Shown here piece by piece: positions 8,304-18,628 of a DNA stretch of 32,401 bases. Under the pieces are notes generated by a model. It had not been told where the DNA came from. It worked only from the letters and a program-made list of their open reading frames with translations, and searched no databases. Position 1 is the stretch's first letter. Each line of letters opens with the position of its first letter. The DNA comes from Polynucleobacter sp. (lineage in GTDB: Bacteria; Pseudomonadota; Gammaproteobacteria; Burkholderiales; Burkholderiaceae), in the NCBI GenBank assembly GCA_030696845.1, contig JAUYRJ010000059.1, forward strand, positions 1 to 32,401, in the 5' to 3' direction. Both the position numbers and the translations under genes were made by a program.

Positions 8304-11300
8304 ATGAACAGCAAATTAGACCATTCCGCAGCGCCCGCACAAACCCCTTCCATGGAGCAAAGCGAGTATGCGATCAGGCCCGCGGCGCAGGGTTTGTATG
8401 ACCCCAGCAATGAGCATGATGCATGTGGCGTTGGCTTTGTAGCGCACATCAAGGGTCAAAAATCCCATGCGATCGTGTCGCAAGGCTTGCAAATCTTAGA
8501 AAACTTAGATCATCGCGGCGCGGTGGGTGCTGATCCATTGATGGGCGATGGAGCCGGTATTTTGATCCAAATACCAGATGCTTTGTATCGTGAAGAAATG
8601 GCAAAGCAGGGTGTCGCATTGCCGCCATTGGGTGAATATGGCGTGGGCATGATTTTCTTGCCAAAAGAAAATGCATCGCGCTTGGCGTGCGAACAAGAAT
8701 TGGAGAGAACTGTTCGACTAGAAGGTCAGGTAGTCTTGGGTTGGCGCGATGTACCTATTGATATCAAATTACCGATGTCGCCAACGGTACAAAAAACCGA
8801 ACCCTTCATTCGCCAAATTTTCATTGGGCGTGGACGCGACATCATGACAACCGATGCATTAGAGCGGAAGCTGTACGTCATTCGAAAAACCGCTAGCCAT
8901 GCGATTCAAGATCTGCATCTTAAACACGGCAAAGAATATTTCGTGGCATCCATGTCGGCGCGGACAATTGTTTACAAAGGCTTGCTATTAGCAAATCAAG
9001 TAGGCGCTTATTATTTGGATTTGCAAGACGAGCGCTGCATATCGGCACTGGCTTTAGTGCACCAGCGCTTTTCAACCAACACCTTCCCAGCGTGGGAGTT
9101 AGCTCACCCTTACCGGATGATTGCGCACAACGGAGAAATTAACACCGTTAAGGGCAACGTGAATTGGGTGAATGCACGCACAGGCGCTATTAGTTCGCCA
9201 GTACTGGGCGATGATTTACAAAAATTGTGGCCCTTAATTTACCCAGGACAATCCGATACCGCTTGCTTTGATAACTGCTTAGAGTTGTTAGTGATGGCGG
9301 GTTATCCGCTGGCTCAAGCCATGATGATGATGATTCCAGAGGCGTGGGAGCAGCACACCCTGATGGATGAAAACCGCCGCGCCTTTTATGAATACCATGC
9401 AGCCATGATGGAGCCATGGGATGGCCCGGCTGCGATGGCATTTACGGATGGTAGGCAAATTGGCGCTACGCTCGATCGCAATGGCTTGCGCCCAGCGCGT
9501 TACTACGTAACGGACGATGATCTCGTGATCATGGGATCTGAAGCCGGAGTATTGCCTATCCCGGAAAACAAGATTGTGCAGAAGTGGCGTTTGCAGCCCG
9601 GCAAAATGTTCATGATTGATATGGAGCAGGGCCGGATTATTGATGACGTTGAGCTCAAGGATGCGGTATCGAAAGCGAAGCCATACAAGAGCTGGATTGA
9701 TGCAGTGCGCGTTAAATTGGATGAAGTGGATTTATCCAAAAAGGACATTGGTGATGAAAAAGCCCATATACGCCCGGCGGCGAAATTATTAGATCGCCAA
9801 CAGGCCTTTGGCTACAGCCAAGAGGATTTGAAATACCTCATGGCACCGATGGCGGTAGCTGGAGAAGAGGCCATTGGTTCGATGGGCAATGACAGCCCAT
9901 TGGCAGTTCTATCCAATAAAGATAAATCGCTTTACAACTACTTTAAGCAACTCTTTGCGCAAGTAACCAATCCCCCAATCGATCCGATTCGGGAAAATAT
10001 GGTGATGTCCCTCGTTTCCTTTGTGGGACCCAAACCCAATTTATTGGATACCAACAACATTAATCCGCCAATGCGCTTGGAAGTAAGTCAGCCCATTTTG
10101 GATTTTGAAGAGATGGCGAAGATTCGCCACATTGAGCACTACACCAATGGCAAATTCAGAACCTATGAGCTGGATATTTGCTATCCAGTAGCATGGGGTA
10201 AAGATGGCATTGAGGCTCGCCTAGCGTCCTTGTGTGCAGAGGCGGCAGATGCGGTTCGCCTTGGTTTTAATATCGTACTGGTCAGTGATCGTCAGGTGGA
10301 TGAGAAGCATGTGGCGATTCCAGCGTTGTTAGCGACTTCCGCAATACACCAGCATTTAGTAGAGAGAGGTTTACGCACCAGCGTTGGCTTAGTTGTTGAA
10401 ACTGGTAGCGCACGTGAGACTCATCATTTCGCATTGCTAGCTGGCTACGGCGCTGAAGCGATTCACCCCTACCTTGCTATGGAAACCTTGGCTGAGATGG
10501 CAAAGGGCTTGCCAGGCGATTTATCGCCTGAAAAAGCCATCAAGAATTTTGTCAAGGCGGTTGGCAAGGGTTTGCAAAAAGTCATGTCAAAGATGGGTAT
10601 TTCGACCTATATGTCGTATACCGGCTCGCAAATCTTTGAGGCGATTGGCTTGAATCAGGGAGTAATTCAGCAGTATTTCAAAAACACTCCGTCCAATGTC
10701 GGCGGTATCGGTGTATTTGAAATTGCTGAAGAGGCTCTGCACTTGCACCAACAGGCCTTTGGCAATGACCCGGTGTTATCCAATATGCTGGATGCAGGCG
10801 GCGAATATGCTTACCGGGTGCGCGGTGAAAATCACATGTGGACGCCGGATACGATTGCAAAATTGCAGCATGCCACGCGCACGGGTTCCGACAAAGGCTA
10901 TCAGACGTACAAAGAGTACGCCAACATCATTAATGACCAAAGCAAACGTCAAATGACCTTGCGTGGTTTGTTTGAGTTCAAGCTTGATCCAAGTAAAGCC
11001 ATTCCGATTGATGAAGTCGAGCCCGCAAAAGAAATCGTTAAACGGTTTGCGACGGGCGCGATGTCCTTGGGATCGATTTCAACGGAAGCCCATGCCACCT
11101 TAGCGATCGCGATGAACCGGATTGGCGGCAAATCCAATACCGGTGAGGGCGGTGAAGACCCCAATCGCTACAAGAATGAGCTCAAAGGCATTCCGATTCG
11201 CAAAGGCGAGAGCTTAGCCAGTGTGTTAGGCAGTGATGTGGTTGAAGCCAACATTCCACTCGAAGATGGCGACTCATTGCGTTCCAAAATTAAACAAGTG

Positions 11301-13097
11301 GCATCCGGTCGTTTTGGAGTAACCACCGAATACCTGCGCTCTGCCGATCAGTTGCAAATCAAAATGGCGCAAGGCGCTAAACCCGGTGAAGGTGGCCAGC
11401 TTCCAGGAAGCAAGGTATCAGACTATATTTGTAAGTTGCGCTTCTCAGTACCCGGCGTGGGTTTGATTTCCCCACCCCCACACCACGATATTTATTCGAT
11501 TGAAGATATCGCGCAGTTGATTCATGACCTGAAGAACGTGAATCCCAAGGCCGATGTATCGGTCAAATTGGTTTCTGAAGTGGGTGTCGGCACAGTCGCT
11601 GCTGGCGTTGCGAAAGCTAAAGCGGATCACGTCGTAATTGCTGGCCATGATGGCGGTACGGGCGCATCGCCTTTGTCCTCCATTAAACATGCCGGCTCTC
11701 CATGGGAGTTAGGCCTTGCGGAAACCCAGCAAACCTTAGTGCTCAATCGCTTGCGTAGCCGAATTCGGGTGCAGGCCGATGGTCAAATGAAGACCGGCCG
11801 TGATGTCGTAATTGGCGCTTTACTTGGCGCCGATGAATTTGGTTTTGCGACTGCGCCACTCGTCGTTGAGGGCTGCATCATGATGCGCAAGTGCCATTTA
11901 AATACCTGCCCGGTGGGTGTTGCGACACAAGACCCAGAGCTGCGTAAGAAATTTGCTGGCAAGCCAGAGCATGTAGTGAACTTCTTCTTCTTTATTGCCG
12001 AAGAAGCCCGCGAAATCATGGCGCAATTGGGCATTCGTAAATTTGATGACTTAATTGGGCGAGTGGATTTATTGGATACCCGCAAAGGCATTGATAACTG
12101 GAAAACCCATGGCCTGGACTTTAGCAAGATTTTTGCAGTTCCTGAGGTGCCAGCCGATGTGCCTCGTTATCAAGTTTTAACGCAAGATCATGGCCTGGGC
12201 GGCGCCTTGGATCATATTTTGATTGAGAAGAGTGAGCCCGCTTTAGAGCGCGGTGAAAAAGTATCCTTCATTGTTCCAGTGAAAAACGTGAACCGCACGG
12301 TTGGCGCCATGCTCTCTGGAGAAATTGCTCAGCGTTATGGCCATGCCGGTCTGCCAGATGACACGATTCACATCCAACTCAATGGCACTGCAGGACAAAG
12401 CTTCGCGGCCTTCTTGGCGCACGGCGTTACCCTGGACCTGGTGGGTGATGCGAATGACTATGTTGGCAAAGGCCTATCGGGTGGGCGCGTGATTGTGCGC
12501 GCGCCCCATGAGTTCCGTGGCGATACCGCCAAGAACATTATTGTTGGCAATACGGTGCTCTACGGCGCCATTGGTGGCGAAGCTTTCTTCAATGGCGTTG
12601 CTGGTGAGCGCTTCGCGGTTCGTAACTCCGGTGCGACTGCGGTAGTGGAAGGCACTGGCGACCACGGTTGCGAGTACATGACTGGCGGTACGGTGGTTGT
12701 TCTTGGGGCAACCGGGCGCAACTTCGCTGCAGGCATGAGTGGCGGTATTGCCTATGTCTACGATGAAGACGGTTTATTTGCGAAGCGCTGCAACACCAGC
12801 ATGGCGACTTTGGAAAAGGTATTGCCCAGCGCGGAGCAGGTTGCGAGTGTTCCCGAAGCGCAATGGCACGCGCCAAACGATGTAAAGGATGGTGGCCAGC
12901 GCTTAACCGACGAACAGATTCTGAAGACCTTGATTGAGCGTCACTTCCGCCATACGGGTTCAGAGCGCGCCAAGGCACTCTTAGCCGATTGGGAAAAAGC
13001 GCGTGCGCTCTTTATCAAAGTGCACCCAACCGAGTACAAGCGGGCCTTGGGTGAACTTTGGGAGAAGGCACAGAAAACCAGTTCAGCGATTGCGTAA
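8304..13097 (+). CDS. gltB: Glutamate synthase (NADPH) large subunit
   Basis: Converts glutamine plus 2-oxoglutarate to two glutamates, the main ammonia-assimilation route with glutamine synthetase. The 1597 residues are slightly long for the family. From the ATG at 8304 there is a 40-residue propeptide before the catalytic N-terminal cysteine C41 ([11 protein letters not shown], class II amidotransferase). The central domain and FMN-binding synthase domain ([31 protein letters not shown]) follow, then the [3Fe-4S] ligands C1191, C1197 and C1202 (C-x5-C-x4-C) and a glycine-rich GXGXG beta-helix. An ATG at 8352 would shorten the propeptide to 24 residues. Both starts have weak ribosome sites. 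Confidence 0.97.
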   Translation: MNSKLDHSAAPAQTPSMEQSEYAIRPAAQGLYDPSNEHDACGVGFVAHIKGQKSHAIVSQGLQILENLDHRGAVGADPLMGDGAGILIQIPDALYREEMAKQGVALPPLGEYGVGMIFLPKENASRLACEQELERTVRLEGQVVLGWRDVPIDIKLPMSPTVQKTEPFIRQIFIGRGRDIMTTDALERKLYVIRKTASHAIQDLHLKHGKEYFVASMSARTIVYKGLLLANQVGAYYLDLQDERCISALALVHQRFSTNTFPAWELAHPYRMIAHNGEINTVKGNVNWVNARTGAISSPVLGDDLQKLWPLIYPGQSDTACFDNCLELLVMAGYPLAQAMMMMIPEAWEQHTLMDENRRAFYEYHAAMMEPWDGPAAMAFTDGRQIGATLDRNGLRPARYYVTDDDLVIMGSEAGVLPIPENKIVQKWRLQPGKMFMIDMEQGRIIDDVELKDAVSKAKPYKSWIDAVRVKLDEVDLSKKDIGDEKAHIRPAAKLLDRQQAFGYSQEDLKYLMAPMAVAGEEAIGSMGNDSPLAVLSNKDKSLYNYFKQLFAQVTNPPIDPIRENMVMSLVSFVGPKPNLLDTNNINPPMRLEVSQPILDFEEMAKIRHIEHYTNGKFRTYELDICYPVAWGKDGIEARLASLCAEAADAVRLGFNIVLVSDRQVDEKHVAIPALLATSAIHQHLVERGLRTSVGLVVETGSARETHHFALLAGYGAEAIHPYLAMETLAEMAKGLPGDLSPEKAIKNFVKAVGKGLQKVMSKMGISTYMSYTGSQIFEAIGLNQGVIQQYFKNTPSNVGGIGVFEIAEEALHLHQQAFGNDPVLSNMLDAGGEYAYRVRGENHMWTPDTIAKLQHATRTGSDKGYQTYKEYANIINDQSKRQMTLRGLFEFKLDPSKAIPIDEVEPAKEIVKRFATGAMSLGSISTEAHATLAIAMNRIGGKSNTGEGGEDPNRYKNELKGIPIRKGESLASVLGSDVVEANIPLEDGDSLRSKIKQVASGRFGVTTEYLRSADQLQIKMAQGAKPGEGGQLPGSKVSDYICKLRFSVPGVGLISPPPHHDIYSIEDIAQLIHDLKNVNPKADVSVKLVSEVGVGTVAAGVAKAKADHVVIAGHDGGTGASPLSSIKHAGSPWELGLAETQQTLVLNRLRSRIRVQADGQMKTGRDVVIGALLGADEFGFATAPLVVEGCIMMRKCHLNTCPVGVATQDPELRKKFAGKPEHVVNFFFFIAEEAREIMAQLGIRKFDDLIGRVDLLDTRKGIDNWKTHGLDFSKIFAVPEVPADVPRYQVLTQDHGLGGALDHILIEKSEPALERGEKVSFIVPVKNVNRTVGAMLSGEIAQRYGHAGLPDDTIHIQLNGTAGQSFAAFLAHGVTLDLVGDANDYVGKGLSGGRVIVRAPHEFRGDTAKNIIVGNTVLYGAIGGEAFFNGVAGERFAVRNSGATAVVEGTGDHGCEYMTGGTVVVLGATGRNFAAGMSGGIAYVYDEDGLFAKRCNTSMATLEKVLPSAEQVASVPEAQWHAPNDVKDGGQRLTDEQILKTLIERHFRHTGSERAKALLADWEKARALFIKVHPTEYKRALGELWEKAQKTSSAIA

Positions 13098-13149
13098 GCG
13101 ACTTTAACGGCGAAGCGATTGAAACGAATAAACGAGTAATACGAAATTG

Positions 13150-13155
13150 AAGGAG
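13150..13155 (+). promoter_or_regulatory. gltD: Shine-Dalgarno that fixes the gltD start
   Basis: AAGGAG lies 8 nt before the ATG at 13164 but only 2 nt before an in-frame GTG at 13158, so the ATG is the start. Confidence 0.75.
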
Positions 13156-13163
13156 CAGTGAAG

Positions 13164-14627
13164 ATGGGTAAAGTAACTGGATTTATGGAGTTCGAGCGCG
13201 TTACAGAAACGTACGAAGCTCCGGTAAAGCGCTTACACCACTACAAAGAGTTTGTTGCGGCGCTCAGTGATGAAGAGGCAAAAGTACAAAGTGCGCGCTG
13301 CATGGATTGCGGAATTCCATTTTGCAATAATGGCTGCCCAGTCAATAACATCATTCCTGACTTTAACGATTTAGTGTTTCAGGGGGACTGGAAGAATGCG
13401 ATTGAGGTTTTGCATTCCACGAATAACTTTCCCGAATTCACGGGTCGTATTTGCCCGGCACCATGCGAAGCGGCTTGTACTTTAGGTATTAATCGCGACG
13501 CAGTCGGTATTAAATCGATTGAGCATGCCATTATCGATAAAGCCTGGGAAAACGGTTGGGTAAAGCCGATGCCCGCAAAAACCAAAACCGGTAAGAGGGT
13601 TGCTGTTGTAGGTTCAGGCCCTGCCGGTATGGCAGCCGCACAACAGTTAGCCCGCGCGGGCCATGATGTAACCGTATATGAAAAGAACGATCGCGTTGGT
13701 GGTTTATTGCGTTACGGTATTCCTGATTTCAAGATGGAAAAGTGGCTAATCGATCGCCGTGTAGAGCAAATGCAAGCGGAAGGCGTGGTGTTTGCTACAG
13801 GCGTTTATGTTGGTAAAGAAGCGGTTGGTGTGGAAGTAAAGAATTACTCCAACAAGACCGTATCGCCAGAGCAGCTGATGAAGGAGTTTGATGCGGTGGT
13901 TATTAGTGGCGGCGCAGAACAGCCCCGCGATTTACCCGTGCCAGGCCGCGAACTCGAGGGCATTCATTACGCGCTGGAGTTTTTGATCCCACAAAATAAA
14001 GAAGTGGCTGGCGATTTGCAAAACGGGATTCGTGCTACCGGCAAGCATGTGGTTGTGATTGGTGGCGGCGATACGGGTTCGGATTGCGTTGGCACATCGA
14101 ATCGCCATGGCGCATCCCACGTCACGCAATTTGAATTACTGCCACAGCCTCCTGAGCAAGAGAATAAGCCGCTAGTCTGGCCATACTGGCCAACCAAGTT
14201 ACGCACTTCTTCGTCGCATGAGGAAGGCTGTGAGCGCGATTGGTCGGTTGCCACAAAACGCTTTGAGGGCAAGAATGGCAAAGTCGAGAAGCTGATCGGC
14301 GTGCGTTTGGAGTGGAAGGACGGCAAGATGGTTGAAGTAGCCAATTCCGAATTCGAGATCAAGGCCGACTTAGTCCTCCTGGCCATGGGATTTGTCTCAC
14401 CGGCGCAACAAGTACTCAATGCATTTGGTGTTGATAAAGATGCGCGTGGCAACGCAAAAGCGCAGGTAGAGGGGCAAAAAGCCTATCAAACCAACGTAGC
14501 CAAAGTATTTGCCGCGGGCGATATGCGCCGCGGCCAATCGTTGGTGGTATGGGCGATACGTGAGGGTCGTCAGTGCGCCCATGCGGTTGATGCCTATTTA
14601 ATGGGCTCTTCGGTATTGCCGTTATAA
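13164..14627 (+). CDS. gltD: Glutamate synthase (NADPH) small subunit
   Basis: FAD- and NADPH-binding subunit that passes electrons to GltB. It has 487 residues. The N-terminal cysteine-rich region binds two [4Fe-4S] clusters: C46, C49, C54 and C58 in the [13 protein letters not shown] stretch, then C97, C101 and C105 in [14 protein letters not shown] dinucleotide fold [12 protein letters not shown] (GxGxxG at about 150-155) and an NADPH fold [12 protein letters not shown] follow. It closes with [16 protein letters not shown], the FAD-contact motif of this family. It lies 66 bp after gltB and is presumably co-transcribed. Confidence 0.96.
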   Translation: MGKVTGFMEFERVTETYEAPVKRLHHYKEFVAALSDEEAKVQSARCMDCGIPFCNNGCPVNNIIPDFNDLVFQGDWKNAIEVLHSTNNFPEFTGRICPAPCEAACTLGINRDAVGIKSIEHAIIDKAWENGWVKPMPAKTKTGKRVAVVGSGPAGMAAAQQLARAGHDVTVYEKNDRVGGLLRYGIPDFKMEKWLIDRRVEQMQAEGVVFATGVYVGKEAVGVEVKNYSNKTVSPEQLMKEFDAVVISGGAEQPRDLPVPGRELEGIHYALEFLIPQNKEVAGDLQNGIRATGKHVVVIGGGDTGSDCVGTSNRHGASHVTQFELLPQPPEQENKPLVWPYWPTKLRTSSSHEEGCERDWSVATKRFEGKNGKVEKLIGVRLEWKDGKMVEVANSEFEIKADLVLLAMGFVSPAQQVLNAFGVDKDARGNAKAQVEGQKAYQTNVAKVFAAGDMRRGQSLVVWAIREGRQCAHAVDAYLMGSSVLPL

Positions 14628-14661
14628 AATCTAGCAATATTGACCATCCCAAAGCCATACA

Positions 14662-15513
14662 TTGACCAATCGAGCCGCCGCGTTCAATCAAAACCATCAA
14701 GATGATGTAGTCGTCTCGATTAAGGACGTCAATTTTTCGTATGCCCCTGGCGAGCGCCAGATTTTGTCGGGGCTCAATATGGAGTTTCGGCGCGGCAAGG
14801 TGGTTGCGGTGATGGGCGGTTCGGGTTGCGGCAAAACCACGGTACTGCGCCTTATTGGCGGTCAGGTCACAACGCATGAAGGTGAAGTGGTATTCGAGGG
14901 TGCCAATGTGGGATTAATGGGCACCGCAGAATTAATGCGTGCGCGTAGGCGTATGGGTATGCTGTTTCAGTTTGGCGCTTTGTTTACTGACCTGAGTGTA
15001 TTTGAGAATGTTGCCTTTCCCCTGCGAGAGCACACCAATCTGAGTGAAGATTTACTGCGCAACTTGGTTCTAATGAAGCTTAATGCGGTCGGCTTGCGCG
15101 GCGCTCGCGATTTAATGCCATCGCAAATTTCTGGCGGCATGGCAAGGCGTGTCGCACTGGCTCGGGCAATTGCGTTAGATCCTCCGCTCATCATGTACGA
15201 CGAGCCGTTTGCGGGCCTGGATCCCATTGCCCTTGGCATTACCGCGCGTTTGATTCGGGATCTCAATACCGCATTAGGCGCGACGAGTATTTTGGTGACC
15301 CACGATGTGGAAGAAACCTTTGAGATTGCGGATTACGTCTATTTCATCGCCAATGGAAAAATTGGCGCGCAAGGCACCCCTGATGAGCTGAGTCGTTCTA
15401 GTGATCCATTTGTGCGGCAATTTTTAGATGCGTCTCCCGATGGACCGGTGCCGTTTCATTACCCTGGCGTTGACCTAAAGGATGATTTTGGATTCGAGGC
15501 GGGCAAGCGATGA
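14662..15513 (+). CDS. mlaF: Phospholipid transport ATP-binding protein MlaF
   Basis: ATPase of the MlaFEDB complex that keeps outer-membrane lipid asymmetry. The 283 residues carry Walker A GGSGCGKTT (52-60), the Q-loop LFQFGALF (Q103), signature ISGGMARR (about 156-163), Walker B LIMYDEP (176-182) and the switch VTHDVEE. The start is a TTG at 14662. An in-frame stop at 14641-14643 and no ATG or GTG between them leave it as the only start, and there is no clear Shine-Dalgarno. A TATAAAAT (14623-14630) overlapping the gltD stop could be a -10 for the mla genes. It overlaps mlaE by ATGA. Confidence 0.95.
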   Translation: MTNRAAAFNQNHQDDVVVSIKDVNFSYAPGERQILSGLNMEFRRGKVVAVMGGSGCGKTTVLRLIGGQVTTHEGEVVFEGANVGLMGTAELMRARRRMGMLFQFGALFTDLSVFENVAFPLREHTNLSEDLLRNLVLMKLNAVGLRGARDLMPSQISGGMARRVALARAIALDPPLIMYDEPFAGLDPIALGITARLIRDLNTALGATSILVTHDVEETFEIADYVYFIANGKIGAQGTPDELSRSSDPFVRQFLDASPDGPVPFHYPGVDLKDDFGFEAGKR

Positions 15514-16304
15514 TTGTGCGCAAAGCCATCGACTTGCTTGGGGATCTCGGATTTTTTGTTCGGGGCAATATTGTGAGTTTGGGCCATGCTACGCGCATGT
15601 TCATGGCGGTAGTAATGCGCTCAGGCTCCCTGCTAAAACGCCCCCGTTTGGTCTCTGATCAAATTTTATTTATTGGTAATCATTCGTTTGTGATTATTGC
15701 GGTATCGGGATTATTTGTCGGTTTTGTGTTGGGGTTGCAGGGCTACTACACCTTAAATCGCTATGGCTCAGAGCAGGCATTGGGTTTGCTCGTTGCGCTC
15801 TCCCTCACGCGAGAATTGGGACCCGTTATTACGGCACTCTTATTTGCTGGTCGGGCTGGTACGTCGCTCACTGCCGAAATTGGATTGATGAAGGCGGGTG
15901 AGCAGCTTAGCGCGATGGAGATGATGGCGGTTGATCCATTAAGCCGTGTGGTTGCGCCCCGCTTATGGGCCGGGATTATTGCGATGCCGATTCTGGCAAC
16001 CATTTTTACCGCAGTCGGTGTGATTGGTGGTTATTTTGTTGGTGTTCCCTTGATTGGCGTTGACTCCGGTGCATTTTGGTCACAAATGCAGGGAGGCGTT
16101 GCTCTGTTTTCCGATATTGGTAATGGCTTAATCAAAAGCGTGGTGTTTGGAGTCGTGGTGACATTCATCGCGCTCTATCAAGGTTTTGAAGCGAAAGCCA
16201 CTCCAGAAGGGGTTTCGCAAGCCACCACCCGAACCGTGGTGATTTCGTCTTTGGCGGTATTGGCGCTGGATTTCTTGCTAACCGCCTTGATGTTCTCCAA
16301 CTAA
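15510..16304 (+). CDS. mlaE: Phospholipid transport permease MlaE
   Basis: Inner-membrane permease of the MlaFEDB complex (MlaE/DUF140 family). At 264 residues it has normal length. Hydrophobic segments include SFVIIAVSGLFVGFVLGL, and the family signature TRELGPVITALLFAGRAGTSLTAE-type region is present at about 100-125 (charged, glycine-rich loop). The rest alternates membrane helices up to the C-terminal VLALDFLLTALMFSN. The ATG is coupled to mlaF by a 4-nt overlap. Confidence 0.95.
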   Translation: MIVRKAIDLLGDLGFFVRGNIVSLGHATRMFMAVVMRSGSLLKRPRLVSDQILFIGNHSFVIIAVSGLFVGFVLGLQGYYTLNRYGSEQALGLLVALSLTRELGPVITALLFAGRAGTSLTAEIGLMKAGEQLSAMEMMAVDPLSRVVAPRLWAGIIAMPILATIFTAVGVIGGYFVGVPLIGVDSGAFWSQMQGGVALFSDIGNGLIKSVVFGVVVTFIALYQGFEAKATPEGVSQATTRTVVISSLAVLALDFLLTALMFSN

Positions 16305-16338
16305 CGATGAAATGCAGAAGGATTAAACTGAGACCGTT

Positions 16339-16821
16339 ATGAGAAAAAGCGCTATTGATGTTTGGGTTGGAATTTTTGTTGCCATTGGCTTATTGGCGGC
16401 ATTGTTTTTGGCCCTTAAAGTCGGCAATATGAACGCGGTGTCGTTTGCGCCAACCTATACAGTCACCGCGCGCTTTGACAATATTGGCGGTTTAAAGCCA
16501 CGTGCACCCGTGAAAAGTGCGGGCGTAGTGGTCGGTCGCATAGCCGATATCCGCTTTGACGACACTACCTACCAAGCAACGGTGACCATGACCTTGGAAA
16601 GCAGTTATCAGTTTCCAAAAGATTCAGCAGCGAAGATTTTGACTTCCGGTTTACTAGGGGAGCAGTATGTTGGCCTGGAGGCGGGCGGCTCTGATCAAAT
16701 GCTGGCTCAAGGCGGCATGATTACCCAAACCCAATCCGCCGTGGTTTTAGAGAACTTGATTAGTCAATTTTTGTATAACAAAGCAGCTGATAGCGGAAAA
16801 GACGAAAGCGCCAGCAAGTGA
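16339..16821 (+). CDS. mlaD: MlaD, MCE-domain lipid-binding protein
   Basis: Periplasm-facing, membrane-anchored MCE-domain protein; in E. coli it forms a hexamer that takes lipid from MlaC to the MlaFE core. The 160 residues begin with a single TM anchor at about 8-27 and an MCE domain at about 38-115 (VTARFDNIGGLKPRAPVKSAGV, then GLLGEQYVGLEAG). A short C-terminal helix with VVLENLISQFLY would be the part that forms the hydrophobic pore in homologues. The stop overlaps the GTG of mlaA (GTGA). Confidence 0.94.
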   Translation: MRKSAIDVWVGIFVAIGLLAALFLALKVGNMNAVSFAPTYTVTARFDNIGGLKPRAPVKSAGVVVGRIADIRFDDTTYQATVTMTLESSYQFPKDSAAKILTSGLLGEQYVGLEAGGSDQMLAQGGMITQTQSAVVLENLISQFLYNKAADSGKDESASK

Positions 16822-17591
16822 TTGCATGGATCGAGACCATAATCAAGCCATCCCTCAGGCGCGGGATGATTGTGGCACTTTGCGTCAGCACGATTGGTTG
16901 TGCGAGCATTCCTGCGGGAACGCAGCCTTCCCCGCATGATCCTTGGGAGTCTTTTAATCGCTCGGTTTTTATATTTAATGAGGGTTTGGATGACTACCTG
17001 CTCAAGCCGGTGACCACTGGCTATCGCTATGTCGTGCCTTCGTTTGCGCGTGATGGCATCAACAACTTTTTTGGTAATTACAGCGATATCTATACGGCGC
17101 TTAATCACTTACTGCAGGGAAACCCTGGTTTAGCGTTTAAAGATTTCATGCGTGTAGTGGTCAACACCATCTTTGGTTTGGGCGGTTTTATTGATATGGC
17201 CACACCAGGAGGTCTTCCAAAACACAAGGCGGATTTTGGTCAAACGTTCGGTGTTTGGGGTATTCCATCAGGCCCTTATGTTGTTTTGCCCTTCTTTGGG
17301 CCGAGCTCGGTGCGCGATACCTTTGGAACGGCCGCGGACGTTGAGTCGGATTACCTATTTAGGCTATTACCCGACGTTGCCATTCGCAACACGACAACAG
17401 GCCTGCGGGTTATCAATGCTCGGAACAATTACTTCGAGGCCAGTGATTTATTGGATGGCGCAGCGATTGATAAGTACTCCTTTATGCGCGACGCTTATAT
17501 TCAGCGTAGGGCCTACCAAATTGAACAAAGCAAGGCAGGCGATGAGGATGAGGAGACTGCAAAGTCTCCGTTTGAAAACCCCTACGAATAA
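16818..17591 (+). CDS. mlaA: Outer-membrane lipoprotein MlaA (VacJ)
   Basis: Removes phospholipid from the outer leaflet of the outer membrane and hands it to MlaC. 257 residues from a GTG start at 16818 that overlaps the mlaD stop. This start supplies the basic n-region (SLRRG) of a lipoprotein signal ending at STIGC (C28). The later ATG at 16866 would leave a signal without positive charges. Family motifs are PWESFNRSVFIFNEGLD, VVNTIFGLGGFID, FGQTFGVWGI and GPYVVLPFFGPSSVRD. Its place inside the mla gene run, between mlaD and mlaC, is normal for betaproteobacteria but unlike E. coli, where mlaA is elsewhere. Confidence 0.94.
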   Translation: MIAWIETIIKPSLRRGMIVALCVSTIGCASIPAGTQPSPHDPWESFNRSVFIFNEGLDDYLLKPVTTGYRYVVPSFARDGINNFFGNYSDIYTALNHLLQGNPGLAFKDFMRVVVNTIFGLGGFIDMATPGGLPKHKADFGQTFGVWGIPSGPYVVLPFFGPSSVRDTFGTAADVESDYLFRLLPDVAIRNTTTGLRVINARNNYFEASDLLDGAAIDKYSFMRDAYIQRRAYQIEQSKAGDEDEETAKSPFENPYE

Positions 17592-17684
17592 ATTCGTGAT
17601 TTAACAGGGCCTCCTGAACCGATTTAATGGAGCGGGCTAAAATCGCACAACAATCGACCCCCGATTTAAATGCATACTTTTTTT

Positions 17685-17690
17685 AGGAAG
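17685..17690 (+). promoter_or_regulatory. mlaC: Shine-Dalgarno that fixes the mlaC start
   Basis: AGGAAG lies 11 nt before the ATG at 17702. An in-frame GTG at 17690 overlaps the site itself and so cannot use it. Confidence 0.55.
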
Positions 17691-17701
17691 TGTCACTAAA
17701 T

Positions 17702-18346
17702 ATGAAAATCCGTCAACACCTTACAAGCTGGTTTGCTACAAGCTGTTTATTGTTGGCGGTAAACGCCAGCGCACAAAATGCCGCAATTGATGAGTCCACG
17801 CCGAATGGTTTGATTAAAGGTATCGTGAGTGAGGTGATGGCTTCCATCAAGGCGGATCCCGAAATTCAGAAAGGGAATATTCCGCGTGTGGTGGATTTGG
17901 TGGAAAAGAAAATCGTCCCTTATACCGATATGCGCCGCACTACGGAAATGTCGATGGGACCCAATTGGAAAAAAGCGACACCAGAGCAACAAGCGCAACT
18001 CGTTTCCGAATTTAAGACCTTGTTAATACGTACGTATTCGGGCGCGTTAAGCCAAGTGCGCGATCAAACGGTGCAGTTCAAGCCCCTGCGTGCAGCGCCT
18101 ACGGATACCGAAGTCATTGTGCGTACTGTTGTGCTGGGGCGTGGCGACCCAATTCCGCTGGATTACCGCCTGGAAAAAACGCCCGCAGGTTGGAAGGTGT
18201 ATGACATCAACATCTTGGGCGTTTGGCTAGTGGAAAACTACCGCAACCAATTTTCCAATCAAATCAATCAAAATGGCATTGAAGGTTTAATTACCTTTCT
18301 TAAAGATCGCAATAAAGCGCTGGCCAGCAGTAAGCCCACTAATTAA
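17702..18346 (+). CDS. mlaC: Periplasmic phospholipid carrier MlaC
   Basis: Soluble periplasmic shuttle that carries phospholipid between MlaA and MlaD. 214 residues with a Sec signal peptide (basic MKIRQH, hydrophobic core, cleavage after VNASA), then a Tol_Tol_Ttg2/MlaC domain with DMRRTTEMSMGPNWKKATPEQ and, near the end, GWKVYDINILGVWLVENYRNQF, a strongly conserved MlaC stretch. The 110-bp gap to mlaA holds a TAAAAT at 17638-17643 that might serve as a secondary -10, and a T-run (17678-17684) without a good terminator stem. Confidence 0.94.
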   Translation: MKIRQHLTSWFATSCLLLAVNASAQNAAIDESTPNGLIKGIVSEVMASIKADPEIQKGNIPRVVDLVEKKIVPYTDMRRTTEMSMGPNWKKATPEQQAQLVSEFKTLLIRTYSGALSQVRDQTVQFKPLRAAPTDTEVIVRTVVLGRGDPIPLDYRLEKTPAGWKVYDINILGVWLVENYRNQFSNQINQNGIEGLITFLKDRNKALASSKPTN

Positions 18347-18361
18347 GAGCGCATACGAATC

Positions 18362-18628
18362 ATGGCTTATTCTCTACCAACGACTGTGACGCAGCAAAAT
18401 GCTGTCGCGCTAGAAGCCGATGGTCTGCGTGATCTGGCTGCATTAGAAACTGTGGATTGCGCCGCTTTGGTGGATTTTGATTCGACCGTATTGGCGGTTC
18501 TGATTGCCTGGCAAAAAAAATTACGCAGTGTTGGTCGCACCTTGATCATTCGCAATCCCCCACAAAAATTACAGGTCTTGGCCCAAGTTTATGGCGTGGC
18601 TGAGTTATTGGGTACAGCATCGGCATGA
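18362..18628 (+). CDS. mlaB: MlaB, STAS-domain subunit of the phospholipid transporter
   Basis: Small cytoplasmic STAS protein that binds MlaF and is needed for its assembly and ATPase activity. The 88 residues match the STAS fold, with DSTVLAVLIAWQKKL at the start of the conserved helix and IRNPPQKLQVLAQVYGVAELL at the end. The Ser-Thr after the aspartate is where a functional threonine lies in homologues. Its stop overlaps the next gene in ATGA, linking the Mla genes with the ABC exporter pair that follows. Confidence 0.9.
   Translation: MAYSLPTTVTQQNAVALEADGLRDLAALETVDCAALVDFDSTVLAVLIAWQKKLRSVGRTLIIRNPPQKLQVLAQVYGVAELLGTASA

Noticed and set aside
13967-14877. Minus-strand frames of about 150-160 codons across the gltD end and mlaF start
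   Set aside because: Shadow frames of gltD and mlaF without domains.
17173-17604. 143-codon plus-strand frame inside mlaA
   Set aside because: Shifted reading of mlaA; the in-frame mlaA translation carries all family motifs.
17652-17684. AATCG-ACCCC-CGATT hairpin followed by a T-run before mlaC, considered as terminator
   Set aside because: The stem is short and the T-run begins over 10 nt after it; a terminator here would also cut mlaC and mlaB from the rest of the mla genes.
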